52,810 nt of DNA from Deltaproteobacteria bacterium (lineage in GTDB: Bacteria; Desulfobacterota; Desulfuromonadia; Geobacterales; Pseudopelobacteraceae). Location: NCBI GenBank assembly GCA_019162745.1, contig JAFLLC010000040.1:1-52810 (forward strand), given 5' to 3'. Position numbers and translations under genes: made by a program. Positions 1 through 7,885 of this stretch are shown piece after piece; the stretch's first letter is position 1, and each line of letters opens with the position of its first letter. The notes beneath the pieces were generated by a model. It had not been told where the DNA came from. It worked only from the letters and a program-made list of their open reading frames with translations, and searched no databases.

Positions 1-76
1 GAACCATCCGTCCAATGCCTCAAAGAGCATCAAAATAATTATTGAACAATAGTAACATATAGGATACCATTCCGCT

Positions 77-412
77 ATGAGCTATAAGGTTGAAGAGTAC
101 CTCCGCGAAGACGGAACAAGCCCTTACGAAGAGTGGTTCATGGGGTTGGACACCGTCGCGGCGGCAAAGATTACGATTGTGAAGCTTAAGATGGAACAGG
201 GTAATCTTTCCAACGTAAAATGGTTTGGAGGAATTGGAGAATATCGGCTGGATTGGGGGGCGGGATATCGAGTCTACATCGGAAAAGACGGTGACAGGCT
301 GATTGTTCTGCTCGGTGGGGGCACCAAAAAGGGACAGCAAAAGGATATCGACAAGGCAGAAGCCATTTGGAAAGAATACAAGGAACGAAAAGCCAGCCAG
401 AAAAAGAAGTAG
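77..412 (+). CDS. RelE/ParE-family toxin (HigB-like addiction-module killer protein)
   Basis: The 111-residue basic protein has the compact RelE/ParE layout. An N-terminal helical part is followed by beta strands with the GYRVY and [13 protein letters not shown] segments typical of the HigB-like 'addiction module killer' subgroup. Family members are usually ribosome-dependent mRNA endonucleases or gyrase poisons; I cannot tell which from sequence. The Lys-rich C-terminus ([10 protein letters not shown]) is common in this family. An HTH antitoxin gene starts 26 bases downstream, giving the toxin-first order of higBA. No convincing ribosome-binding site precedes the ATG. The pair is probably autoregulated by the antitoxin, which is a family property and not shown here. 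Confidence 0.8.
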   Translation: MSYKVEEYLREDGTSPYEEWFMGLDTVAAAKITIVKLKMEQGNLSNVKWFGGIGEYRLDWGAGYRVYIGKDGDRLIVLLGGGTKKGQQKDIDKAEAIWKEYKERKASQKKK

Positions 413-438
413 ATTTAAGGGATATACAGGAGGCAAAA

Positions 439-759
439 ATGGCACTTACAAGAGACTTCAAAGAGACGATAAAAAAACGCGTTCAATGTGACCCTGATTT
501 TGCAAAGTCACTACTGCATGAAGCGGTTGATTTAATGCTTGATGGCGATTCGGCAACCGCCAAACTGATTCTTCGCGATCTCATAAATGCAACTGTTGGA
601 TTCGAGCGACTGGCTGAGGAAGTCAAGAAACCGAGTAAAAGCCTTCACCGCATGCTTTCCACTTCCGGCAATCCTACCATGGAAAATCTGTCGACAATCT
701 TTGCCACCATTAAAAAAACACTGCACGTCAGGATAGATACTACTGTTACCGCTGTTTAA
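439..759 (+). CDS. HTH antitoxin partner of the upstream RelE/ParE toxin
   Basis: This 106-residue protein carries a Cro/C1-like helix-turn-helix in its C-terminal half (FERLAEEV, KSLHRMLS, NPTMENLSTIF), as in antidote proteins paired with HigB-like toxins. It should bind and neutralise the toxin and repress the operon. The start at 439 is chosen because an AGGAGG ribosome-binding site sits at 429-434, about 4 bases upstream. Longer in-frame starts would overlap the toxin gene. The gene ends 80 bases before the convergent mqnD. A complete and apparently intact pair suggests it is functional. Confidence 0.8.
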   Translation: MALTRDFKETIKKRVQCDPDFAKSLLHEAVDLMLDGDSATAKLILRDLINATVGFERLAEEVKKPSKSLHRMLSTSGNPTMENLSTIFATIKKTLHVRIDTTVTAV

Positions 760-838
760 AGTCAGACGTTCGGCGTCGCCCCTTCATTATCTTCTGAAAG
801 ACTTCAACACTGATGTTGTCCGCTACTGGAAGTGACCG

Positions 839-1675
839 TTACCGGGCAAAGAGCGGCATTTCAGAGGCTGGAATGATCCCCGCCTCTTCGGCCCGCTGCA
901 GCAGGCAGGAAATCGCCCTGATCCCTTCATCACCCAGGTCGGTCGAAAAATCGTTGACGTACAGTCCTATGTGAGCGGCGCAGACCTCCGGGCTCATCTC
1001 CTGGGCGTGCTCGCCGATATAGCGTGCCGCCTCGCCAGGGTGAGTGCGGGCGTACTGAACACCACCCTTTAGCGCGCGTTCGACCGCAGCGATCGTTTCC
1101 GCTCCCAGTGACCGCCGTGCCACAATGCCGCCGAGCGGAATCGGCAGGCCGGTTTCCCCCTCCCACCATTCCCCCAGATCGAGCAGTTTGTGCAGGCCAA
1201 ATCCTTCGTAGGTAAAGCGTGATTCGTGGATGATGAGTCCGGCATCAACATCTCCCCTCAATACGGCATCCATAATTTCATTAAAAGGCATGACAATAAA
1301 ATTTTCCAGCGCCGGGTCGAACAGCCTCAGCAGCAGCAGGGCGGTAGTGTAGCGCCCCGGGACGGCAATAGTCCTGCCGCGCAGGTTAGCCGGGTCGATC
1401 GCCCCGCCGGCCACCAGCAGCGGACCGCAGCCGCGCCCGAGGGCGCTGCCGGAGTGGAGCAGCGCATACTGATCACGTATCTGACCCAGAGCGTGATAGG
1501 AAACCTTGCTGACATCCAGTTCCCCCGTGAGCGCCAACTGGTTGAGGGTTTCCACATCCTCCAGGCGTTCACGGTATGAAAGACCGCCGGTATCGACCAA
1601 GCCATGCACAAGCGGGTAGAACATGAAGGTGTCGTTGGGGCAGGGGGAAAACCCGAGGGTAAGTTCTGTGGTCAT
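839..1675 (-). CDS. mqnD: 1,4-dihydroxy-6-naphthoate synthase (futalosine menaquinone pathway)
   Basis: MqnD converts cyclic de-hypoxanthine futalosine to 1,4-dihydroxy-6-naphthoate in the futalosine route to menaquinone, in the cytoplasm. The 278-residue protein has the periplasmic-binding-protein-like fold of the family. Seen directly: the N-terminal SPCPNDTFMF signature (about residues 10-19) and LIIHESRFTY with His150, which aligns with the proposed catalytic His of characterised MqnD. The length is normal. It is the last gene of a minus-strand run yjdM-dtd-mqnD, 31 bases after dtd. A second pathway gene, mqnB, lies at 34242-35000, so the window supports this route over the Men pathway. 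Confidence 0.93.
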   Translation of the reverse strand: MTTELTLGFSPCPNDTFMFYPLVHGLVDTGGLSYRERLEDVETLNQLALTGELDVSKVSYHALGQIRDQYALLHSGSALGRGCGPLLVAGGAIDPANLRGRTIAVPGRYTTALLLLRLFDPALENFIVMPFNEIMDAVLRGDVDAGLIIHESRFTYEGFGLHKLLDLGEWWEGETGLPIPLGGIVARRSLGAETIAAVERALKGGVQYARTHPGEAARYIGEHAQEMSPEVCAAHIGLYVNDFSTDLGDEGIRAISCLLQRAEEAGIIPASEMPLFAR

Positions 1676-1706
1676 AAGGTCTCCGTATCATTACAGAATG
1701 TGATTG

Positions 1707-2144
1707 TTACCGCTCCAGAATAAACGTCACCGGTCCGTCATTGACGATCGCCACCTGCATGTCGGCCTGGAATATGCCGGTCTCTACCGGCAGGCCAGTC
1801 CTTTTGGCGGCAGCGACAAAGCATTCGTACAGCCGCTTCCCCTCGTTCGCCGGTGCCGCCGTATCGAAAGAGGGACGTCTCCCTTTATTGCAGTTGCCGG
1901 CCAGGGTGAACTGGGAAACCACCAGCAGCGCACCGCCGACCTCCTGCACGGAAAGGTTCATCTTGCCGTCAGCGTCGGAGAACATCCGCAGGACACAGAT
2001 CTTTTCCACCAGCCATTCGGCCTGCGCCTCCACATCACCTTTTTCCACGCCGAGCAGGATCAAGATCCCCCGGCCGATTTGACCGACGGTACTCCCTTCG
2101 ATAGAGACCGATGCCGAAGTAACGCGCTGGATAACCGCTCTCAC
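1707..2144 (-). CDS. dtd: D-aminoacyl-tRNA deacylase
   Basis: Dtd hydrolyses D-amino acids (and glycine mischarged on tRNA-Ala) from tRNA and so protects translation. The 145-residue protein shows the family landmarks: [12 protein letters not shown] at the N-terminus, SQFTL near the middle, and the NDGPVT motif at the C-terminus whose Gly-Pro pair forms the chirality-checking loop. The start is taken as GTG at 2144, because family proteins begin MRAVIQRV and an AGGAA site lies just upstream. A longer ATG start at 2174 would overlap yjdM and add ten non-conserved residues. It sits 13 bases after yjdM. Confidence 0.95.
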   Translation of the reverse strand: MRAVIQRVTSASVSIEGSTVGQIGRGILILLGVEKGDVEAQAEWLVEKICVLRMFSDADGKMNLSVQEVGGALLVVSQFTLAGNCNKGRRPSFDTAAPANEGKRLYECFVAAAKRTGLPVETGIFQADMQVAIVNDGPVTFILER

Positions 2145-2157
2145 TGTTTCATTCCTG

Positions 2158-2496
2158 TCACGCTTTCTTGACAAATTCCGATTTCAGCTGCATGGCACCA
2201 ACGCCGTCGATCCTGCAGTCGATATCGTGATCGCCAGAAACGAGGCGGATGATCTTGATTTTGACTCCGGTTTTGACAACCGCTGACGAACCCTTGATCT
2301 TCAAGTCCTTGATAACGGTTATCGAGTCGCCGGCCTTCAGTTCATTGCCGAACGCATCGCGCACGACAACGTCGGCAACCTCACTCGCTGCAGCAGCTAT
2401 CGGCCACTCAAAGGCGCATTCCGGACAGACGAACATCTCTCCGTCTTCATAGCTGTATTCTGAACTGCATGTCGGACATTTAGGCAACTGGCTCAT
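2158..2496 (-). CDS. yjdM: PhnA/YjdM-family zinc-ribbon protein
   Basis: The 112-residue protein begins with a zinc ribbon (Cys7-x2-Cys10 and Cys24-x2-Cys27). It then has the conserved SH3-like C-terminal domain of the PhnA/YjdM family ([27 protein letters not shown]). The family was once linked to phosphonate use by position, but its role is unknown and the old 'phosphonoacetate hydrolase' label does not apply to this subgroup. Here it heads the yjdM-dtd-mqnD run, with no phosphonate genes nearby. Confidence 0.9.
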   Translation of the reverse strand: MSQLPKCPTCSSEYSYEDGEMFVCPECAFEWPIAAAASEVADVVVRDAFGNELKAGDSITVIKDLKIKGSSAVVKTGVKIKIIRLVSGDHDIDCRIDGVGAMQLKSEFVKKA

Positions 2497-2636
2497 GTGT
2501 GATCCTCTTTGTTTTATTTGATATGCGCATAATTAATAATAAAGAGAAGCATCGAAGATTATGGAGGAAAAACAGTCGTAACAACGGGTATGAAGGCTGA
2601 CCAGTCAGCCCAGTTTCAGGGTGGCTTGTCGAGCCG

Positions 2637-2894
2637 CTAGTTGGATATTTCAGCCATCCCATTTATCCATAACTCAGATTCGCTAAGATCAACATTGTCA
2701 TTCCACACAACTCCGTAACCAGTTTGGTCTACGTGGACGTTTCTAAAAAAAGTGTCGTCTTTAAGCGAGAAAAAAGAGGATTCGTTGAGGAGAGGAGCAC
2801 AGTCATAAACTCTCGTGTCCCCTGTGGTAAATGTAACAAAGAGTTTTTTTCCTGAAAGCGGTGCCACTGACTTTACTTTTGGATAAGTTGCCAT
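2637..2894 (-). CDS. DUF2442 protein
   Basis: This 85-residue protein resembles DUF2442: KVKSVAPLSGKKLFVTFTTG at the start, VYDCAPLL, then FRNVHVDQTGYGVVWNDNVDLS and a final ELW. The function is unknown. The start at 2894 has a GGAG site a few bases upstream and leaves a 7-base gap to the DUF4160 gene. Longer in-frame starts would run into that gene. DUF4160 and DUF2442 genes commonly sit as a pair in bacteria, which suggests a two-protein module, perhaps toxin-antitoxin-like; this is unproven. A short GGCTGA/TCAGCC hairpin lies downstream at 2595-2610 but has no U-tract. Confidence 0.8.
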   Translation of the reverse strand: MATYPKVKSVAPLSGKKLFVTFTTGDTRVYDCAPLLNESSFFSLKDDTFFRNVHVDQTGYGVVWNDNVDLSESELWINGMAEISN

Positions 2895-2901
2895 AGCATC
2901 A

Positions 2902-3150
2902 TCACTCCAATCCCGGAAGTTGTTTAAACTGCTGAGTCTTCCACATCTCCAGTAACTCGGCTTGGTAATTTTGTGTCCAATCTCGAACCATACGATCGGC
3001 TCTGGCTGGCAAATCTCCTTCGATAATTTCACAGCTTTGAATATCATAGACTCCGTTGAATTCACCATAGATGGCATGAAAATGGGGGATTCCATGTTCC
3101 TTGAAGTACATTTTGATCAGAATCCCGTAGAACCTCGCAATTATTGGCAT
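2902..3150 (-). CDS. DUF4160 protein
   Basis: This 82-residue protein matches DUF4160 by its opening (PIIARFYGILIKMYFKEHG), the HFHAIYGEFNGV segment and a C-terminal helix containing ELLEMW. The conserved HxH element (His-Phe-His) could bind metal, but no activity is established. The ATG at 3150 is preferred because an AAGGAG site sits 8 bases upstream; a GTG two codons earlier lies too close to that site. It is the first gene of a two-gene unit with the DUF2442 gene. Confidence 0.82.
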   Translation of the reverse strand: MPIIARFYGILIKMYFKEHGIPHFHAIYGEFNGVYDIQSCEIIEGDLPARADRMVRDWTQNYQAELLEMWKTQQFKQLPGLE

Positions 3151-3253
3151 AATCACATCTCCTTTTGCCGTTCAGTTTTATTAATGATTCAAAGTCTTAG
3201 TTTCCTGCTGTTCGCTTAAGAGATTTCTGCTCTACCAAATGGAACATTTATCC

Positions 3254-4357
3254 TCACACTTTCACCAACTCATACACCCTGCTCCCCAGGCCGATCTTCT
3301 CCCCGTGCTCAAGCTGTACCTCCCACGGAATCTCCGGCCAGCAGCCGCGGAACTTGTCACCTCCTGGTTCATGCCCGGATTGCAGGGCCGTGCCTTGGTT
3401 GCCGCGCGCGCCGTTGACCAGATCGGCGCAGGCCTGGTCGATCGCCACCGGATCGGTGGAGGCGCAGATGCCGATATCATTGACGATCGGGGCATCTGCA
3501 TGGCCGTAACAATCACAGGCGGGTGAAACCTGGGTGATGAAATTGATGTAGATCGCCTTGCCCTCCTTGCCGGTCAAAGCACCTTTGGTATATTCGGCCA
3601 TCTTGCGCATGACCAGATCGGAAGCCTCATTCCATTGGATATTGATCGCCTTGACCGGACAGACTGTAATGCAGCGAGAGCAACCGGTGCATTTCTGCGG
3701 GTCGATGACGGCTTTGGCGGCAGTAATGACAATCGCATCGTGGGCGCATGAGCGGAGGCAGATGCCGCAGCCGATACAGACCTTGGCTGCAACCACCGGT
3801 GCTACGGTTGAGTGCTGCACCAGTTTTCCCTTGCGACTGGCGCATCCCATCCCGAGGTTCTTGATAGCACCACCGAACCCGGTCAGCTCGTGGCACTTGA
3901 AGTGGGTCATGGCGACGATTGAATCGGCCTCGACGATCTCGGTGCCGATGTAGGTTTTCTTCAGCAGTTCCCCGTCAATGGCGACCTCCGTTTCAGTGAC
4001 GCCGCGCAGGCCGTCACTGATAACCAGCGGAGCGCCGACGCAGGCGTAGCAGAAGCCGTTCTCGATCGCGCAGGTCAGAGCCGAGACCGCTTCCTTGCGC
4101 TGGCCGGGATACAGCGTGGATGAGTCGGTCAAAAACGGCATCCCCCCCAGCTTCTTGATCTCCTCCACCACCCGCCGGGCAAAGACCGGACGAAGATAGG
4201 TGTGGTTTCCTTTTTCGCCAAAATGGATCTTGACCGCCGTCAGGTCACCATCGGCAATTGTCTGCCGCAGGCCTGCCAGAGTCAGGAGTTTTGCAATTTT
4301 GTCAAACAGATTTTCCTTGTGCCCTGCGCGCATGTCGCTGAAGTATACTTTGCTCAT
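3254..4357 (-). CDS. DUF362 protein with two [4Fe-4S] clusters
   Basis: This 367-residue cytoplasmic protein has the DUF362 domain over most of its length (for example KIHFGEKGN, MTHFKCHELTGFGGAIKNLG). An inserted bacterial ferredoxin segment carries two full CxxCxxCxxxC motifs at Cys194/197/200/204 and Cys223/226/229/233. Such proteins are probably electron carriers or iron-sulfur enzymes of unknown substrate and are common in strict anaerobes. The ATG at 4357 follows a purine-rich GGGGGGA site. It stands alone between DUF4160 and the divergent PATAN gene. Confidence 0.9.
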   Translation of the reverse strand: MSKVYFSDMRAGHKENLFDKIAKLLTLAGLRQTIADGDLTAVKIHFGEKGNHTYLRPVFARRVVEEIKKLGGMPFLTDSSTLYPGQRKEAVSALTCAIENGFCYACVGAPLVISDGLRGVTETEVAIDGELLKKTYIGTEIVEADSIVAMTHFKCHELTGFGGAIKNLGMGCASRKGKLVQHSTVAPVVAAKVCIGCGICLRSCAHDAIVITAAKAVIDPQKCTGCSRCITVCPVKAINIQWNEASDLVMRKMAEYTKGALTGKEGKAIYINFITQVSPACDCYGHADAPIVNDIGICASTDPVAIDQACADLVNGARGNQGTALQSGHEPGGDKFRGCWPEIPWEVQLEHGEKIGLGSRVYELVKV

Positions 4358-4706
4358 GTTTCCCCCCGTTTAGTCTGTAACCCAGATAAAGTGGATAAGT
4401 GCGTTAACGAAATTATTTTCTTGCTTACTAAAATATTATTCGGCTCAATGTTGATCGGTAATATAGTGGTGATAGAATACCCGCTTGGCTGCCTGCTGGC
4501 AAGAAGCAGTTCATCCTTTTTTTACACCACCCGTGAAGGGGCTGCAGCATAACGCGATGCCGCTGATTCAGCCTGTTTGTTTTTCTGCCAAAGGTGTTGC
4601 TTTGTAAACCCCCAGTGGGTATCATTTTCAAGAGCAAGTGGATGAAACTAGTTAAGATGCCGGTTTTTAACAGCCTGGCAGCGGAAAGTAATGGAGAGTC
4701 GAAGAC
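4358..4706. other. intergenic region between divergent genes, no gene seen
   Basis: This stretch separates the minus-strand DUF362 gene from the plus-strand PATAN gene and must hold both promoters. I see no RNA gene, no clear inverted repeat and no reading frame with family resemblance. The left third is AT-rich. A GGAG site at about 4692 serves the PATAN gene start. Confidence 0.6.
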
Positions 4707-6512
4707 ATGTCACTTAATGGCGATCTGGAGCATTTCCCGATAATCGATGTCATTCAGCTGCTGCACGGATCCCGGAAAAGCGGCGTCTTTAAACTCTCCA
4801 GCGAAAAAGGGGAGAGTCAGCTGGTGTTCCATGACGGAGATCTTGTCAGCGCCAACTTCCTCAACAATCGTGTGCGCATCGGGCAGGTTCTGGTCAGTGC
4901 GGGCGCCATAACCGAAGAACAGCTGGCAGAGGCACTTGATATCCAGAATAATGCCGGAGACGAGCGCAAGCCGCTTGTCATTACCCTGCTCGAACATAAC
5001 ATGGTTGATGAAACAGCCGCATATAACGGCATAGAATCATTGATCGAGATGACAATAGTAGAGGTGCTGACCTGGAAAGAAGGCCACTTCTCCCTGGATA
5101 TCGGCAAGAGCAGCAATGTGGATGGTTATCATTTCTCCCGGACAAAGTTCCCGCAAAGAATCCTGTTGAACTCTCAGGGGATTCTGATGGAATCGCTGCG
5201 TATCTTTGATGAAAAGGTGCGTGACGGAACCATGGATGAGATCCTGAGTATTGCCGGTGTCAGCAGCCTTGCTCTGGATACGGAACAGTCCGGACTCAGT
5301 ACGTCGGTCATTACACAGAGTGACCGCGACCAGAAAGACACCCCGTCGCTGCTGCAGCAGCTTCTTGCAGAACAGCGGGACATGATTCAGCGCAGCGGTG
5401 ATCAAAGCTACCGTGAGGTGGGTGCGGTCAAAAAACTGATTGTTGATGAATTCCCGCAAGGTGAGAAAGAGCAGAAACGGCAGCTGTTATCGCTGCTGGC
5501 CGGTTCAGTACCGGAAGGGCACGTTCCGGTGGCGCCTCTCGGCATTGTGGTAATAGTCATCACCCGGTCGCCGCTCCTGTCGACGATGTTCAGGTCGATA
5601 TGTTATCAGGAGGGTGTCTATGCGGTTGCGTCAGACAATATAGCCTTGCTTGATATTAATGTCAGGTTGTTGCTGTGTCAGGCGCTGCAGCTGGTTATTT
5701 TTCTTGATGCTCCGCATGAAGATGCCACGCAGGAGACGATACAGCTCTGTAAGGATCTGCTGAAATATCCACAAGCGTCAGTTGTCCTGATCGCCTGTGC
5801 TCATTTTTGGGGCACGCTGGGGCTGCAGGCTCTCAGTTCCGGAATACGTTCACTTATTCCGCGTCCATGCAAGGAATGTGCAAAAGAGGCTTCGCTGCAA
5901 GAGGCATTGGTTTTCTGCTCGGGGTTGGGAGCTTTTCTCCGGACCTTGTCGTCGGAATACGGCAGCGGTGTTGATCAGCGTTTTTTTACCTGCATTTCCC
6001 GACTGCGCAGTTGTAAGACGCGTGGGGAGATAACGGATACTGTTCTTGCGTACCTGATCGCACAGTTTGAGCGTGCCATCGTCTTTTTGGTAACAGAATC
6101 CGAGCTGGTAGCGGAACAATCTTTCGGGGTTATGGGGGATAAGGGGGAAGGAGTGGTCCCACTTGACAATCTGCGTATTCCGCTTGATGATCAGCCGGTT
6201 TTTGAGGAGGTTATTAAAACCGGCCGGATGTACTACGGGTTCCATAGTGATTCGGCCTGTCCTCATCAGCTTTACAGGGTGGTTGGCAGACCGGATAATC
6301 CGGAAATGCTGGTTTTTCCTCTCGTATGTGCAAGCAGCGTTGTAGCTTTCATCTATGCCGATTTCGAATCAAAGCCCGCCTCATCTCCATCCATTCATCA
6401 TCTTGATGCACTGCTGCAATACTCCACTGCCCAGATCAGCATTTCGGCATATCGCAGCAAGTTGAAATTGCTGCTGGAACAGCTGAGAATAAAAGACACG
6501 CCAGGATCATAA
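4707..6512 (+). CDS. PATAN (DUF4388) domain regulator with receiver-like and GAF-like regions
   Basis: The 601-residue protein begins with a PATAN/DUF4388 domain (about residues 1-135: LNGDLEHFPIIDVIQLLHG, SGVFKLSS, LVFHDGDLVSA, WKEGHFSLDIG). This domain is found in signalling and surface-behaviour regulators. A middle part (about 275-420) has the length and hydrophobic pattern of a response-regulator receiver (IVVIVITRSPLLSTMF, LVIFLDAP) but lacks a clear acidic pocket, so it is probably degenerate. The last 170 residues resemble a GAF sensor domain. There is no signal peptide or membrane segment. I know of no named relative; a role in gliding, pili or stress signalling is a guess. Confidence 0.7.
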   Translation: MSLNGDLEHFPIIDVIQLLHGSRKSGVFKLSSEKGESQLVFHDGDLVSANFLNNRVRIGQVLVSAGAITEEQLAEALDIQNNAGDERKPLVITLLEHNMVDETAAYNGIESLIEMTIVEVLTWKEGHFSLDIGKSSNVDGYHFSRTKFPQRILLNSQGILMESLRIFDEKVRDGTMDEILSIAGVSSLALDTEQSGLSTSVITQSDRDQKDTPSLLQQLLAEQRDMIQRSGDQSYREVGAVKKLIVDEFPQGEKEQKRQLLSLLAGSVPEGHVPVAPLGIVVIVITRSPLLSTMFRSICYQEGVYAVASDNIALLDINVRLLLCQALQLVIFLDAPHEDATQETIQLCKDLLKYPQASVVLIACAHFWGTLGLQALSSGIRSLIPRPCKECAKEASLQEALVFCSGLGAFLRTLSSEYGSGVDQRFFTCISRLRSCKTRGEITDTVLAYLIAQFERAIVFLVTESELVAEQSFGVMGDKGEGVVPLDNLRIPLDDQPVFEEVIKTGRMYYGFHSDSACPHQLYRVVGRPDNPEMLVFPLVCASSVVAFIYADFESKPASSPSIHHLDALLQYSTAQISISAYRSKLKLLLEQLRIKDTPGS

Positions 6513-6530
6513 TAAGCCCTGCGCCGGCGT

Positions 6531-6558
6531 CCCCCAATCCGTTTTTTTTGGGGGGAGG
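6531..6558 (+). terminator. possible terminator after the PATAN gene
   Basis: A C5AA run and a TTG6 run can pair around a short loop containing T8. The T-tract lies in the loop and not after the stem, so this is a weak candidate only. Confidence 0.3.
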
Positions 6559-6622
6559 TTGTCCCTTCGGACGTTAGAATATGTTTGCAATAACGATGGG
6601 TGATAATGTACAAAGCGGCTCT

Positions 6623-7822
6623 ATGAAATTCACCATGAAATCGTACCCATTATTTATTGTTTTATCTGTTTTCCTGAATATCACAGCCTTTTTGAATGCC
6701 ACTCCTGCCGCTGCTGATGTCCGGCAGGATGCAGAGTCGGCGGTCTCCGGCCTGCATCAGAATGCTGCTGCCCAAAGGTTTTCGGACGATATGAAAAGCC
6801 TCGATCTGGTTTTTGAGGTAGCACAGCGTTATTTTTCGCATAACGAACGGGAGAAGGGCGACAAATTTTATCTATTGGCGCTTCAGAAGTCGCAGTTAAT
6901 CGAGTCCATGCTCAAAGCATCTGGAGTCTCCGACCCGAATCCCCCCTCTGATTCTGATCCTCCGGAGAGACCAGCCGGAGAGGAACCGGCGCCAGAACCG
7001 GATTCCGACCGTATTATCGGCTCAAGAGGCATTTACACGGTAGTCAAAGCTGACACGGTCCGGCTTATTGCCGCCAAACTGGGGGTTACCCAGCAAAACC
7101 TTCGCAGTATGAACGGTCTGGATACCAGGACTTCTCTCAAGATCGGACAGAAGCTTGCCTATAATAACCGTAAAATAGTTCCTCGGCAGATGAAAAACGG
7201 CATTATTGTCAATATTCCGGACCGGACGCTGTATTATTTTCAGCAGGGAATTCTCGTCTCGTCTCTTCCGGTGGCAGTTGGTTCACCGACTAAAAATGAA
7301 AAATATGTGTGGCAGACGCCGCTTGGCAAGTTCAGAATCACGGCAAAAATGAAGAACCCAACCTGGACAGTACCCCCATCAATTCAAACAGAAATGGAAG
7401 AGCATGGTAAGGAGGCTGTTGCCAGTGTGCCACCCGGACCGGAGAACCCGCTGGGTAAATATGCGATAAGAACCTCGATCCCCGGCATCTTGCTGCACAG
7501 CACGACCAGGCCGTCTTCAATTTACAGTTTTTCCAGCCACGGCTGTATCAGGCTTTCTCCTAACCAGATGGAGGCGTTTTTTTCGCAGATAAAGGTGAAT
7601 ACCAGGGGTGAAATAATTTATAAGCCGGTCAAACTGGCCGTGACCGAAGATGGACGTATCTTTTTGGAAGTACATCCTGATGCTTATCACAAGGGGGCCA
7701 GCCTTGCCGCTTTAGCCCGGGAGATGGTAAAAAAGCAGAAGATCTCGGAGATGATTGACTGGGACAAGTTTAAATCGGTTGTGAAACAGAAAAGCGGGGT
7801 TGCCGAGGACATTTCATTGTAG
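6623..7822 (+). CDS. periplasmic L,D-transpeptidase with LysM domain (YkuD/ErfK family)
   Basis: L,D-transpeptidases make 3-3 peptidoglycan cross-links or attach lipoproteins to peptidoglycan. From the start at 6623 (about 399 residues) there is a signal peptide (KSYPLFIVLSVFL..., cut near ATPAAADV). An acidic Pro-rich linker follows, then a LysM domain (about 136-181: IYTVVKADTVRLIAAKLGV, LKIGQKL) and a YkuD domain with the catalytic HGCIRL motif (His296, Cys298). The start is uncertain; in-frame ATGs at 6581 and 6596 would put non-signal residues first, and none has a good ribosome-binding site. It converges with the PBP1A gene, another wall-synthesis gene. Confidence 0.9.
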   Translation: MKFTMKSYPLFIVLSVFLNITAFLNATPAAADVRQDAESAVSGLHQNAAAQRFSDDMKSLDLVFEVAQRYFSHNEREKGDKFYLLALQKSQLIESMLKASGVSDPNPPSDSDPPERPAGEEPAPEPDSDRIIGSRGIYTVVKADTVRLIAAKLGVTQQNLRSMNGLDTRTSLKIGQKLAYNNRKIVPRQMKNGIIVNIPDRTLYYFQQGILVSSLPVAVGSPTKNEKYVWQTPLGKFRITAKMKNPTWTVPPSIQTEMEEHGKEAVASVPPGPENPLGKYAIRTSIPGILLHSTTRPSSIYSFSSHGCIRLSPNQMEAFFSQIKVNTRGEIIYKPVKLAVTEDGRIFLEVHPDAYHKGASLAALAREMVKKQKISEMIDWDKFKSVVKQKSGVAEDISL

Positions 7823-7853
7823 GGAAAGTACTGCCGGTTGTGCACATATATTA

Positions 7854-7881
7854 AAGGGGGCGCCAGGACAGGCGCCCCCTT
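7854..7881. terminator. strong bidirectional terminator
   Basis: An 11-bp perfect stem (AAGGGGGCGCC with GGCGCCCCCTT) closes a 6-base AGGACA loop between the convergent L,D-transpeptidase and PBP1A genes. T-rich bases follow on the plus strand and TTTAAT on the minus strand, so it can stop transcription from both sides. Confidence 0.85.
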
Positions 7882-7885
7882 CTGT

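Noticed and set aside
2480-2662. 60-residue minus-strand frame between yjdM and the DUF2442 gene
   Set aside because: It overlaps both genes, has no ribosome-binding site and no family resemblance.
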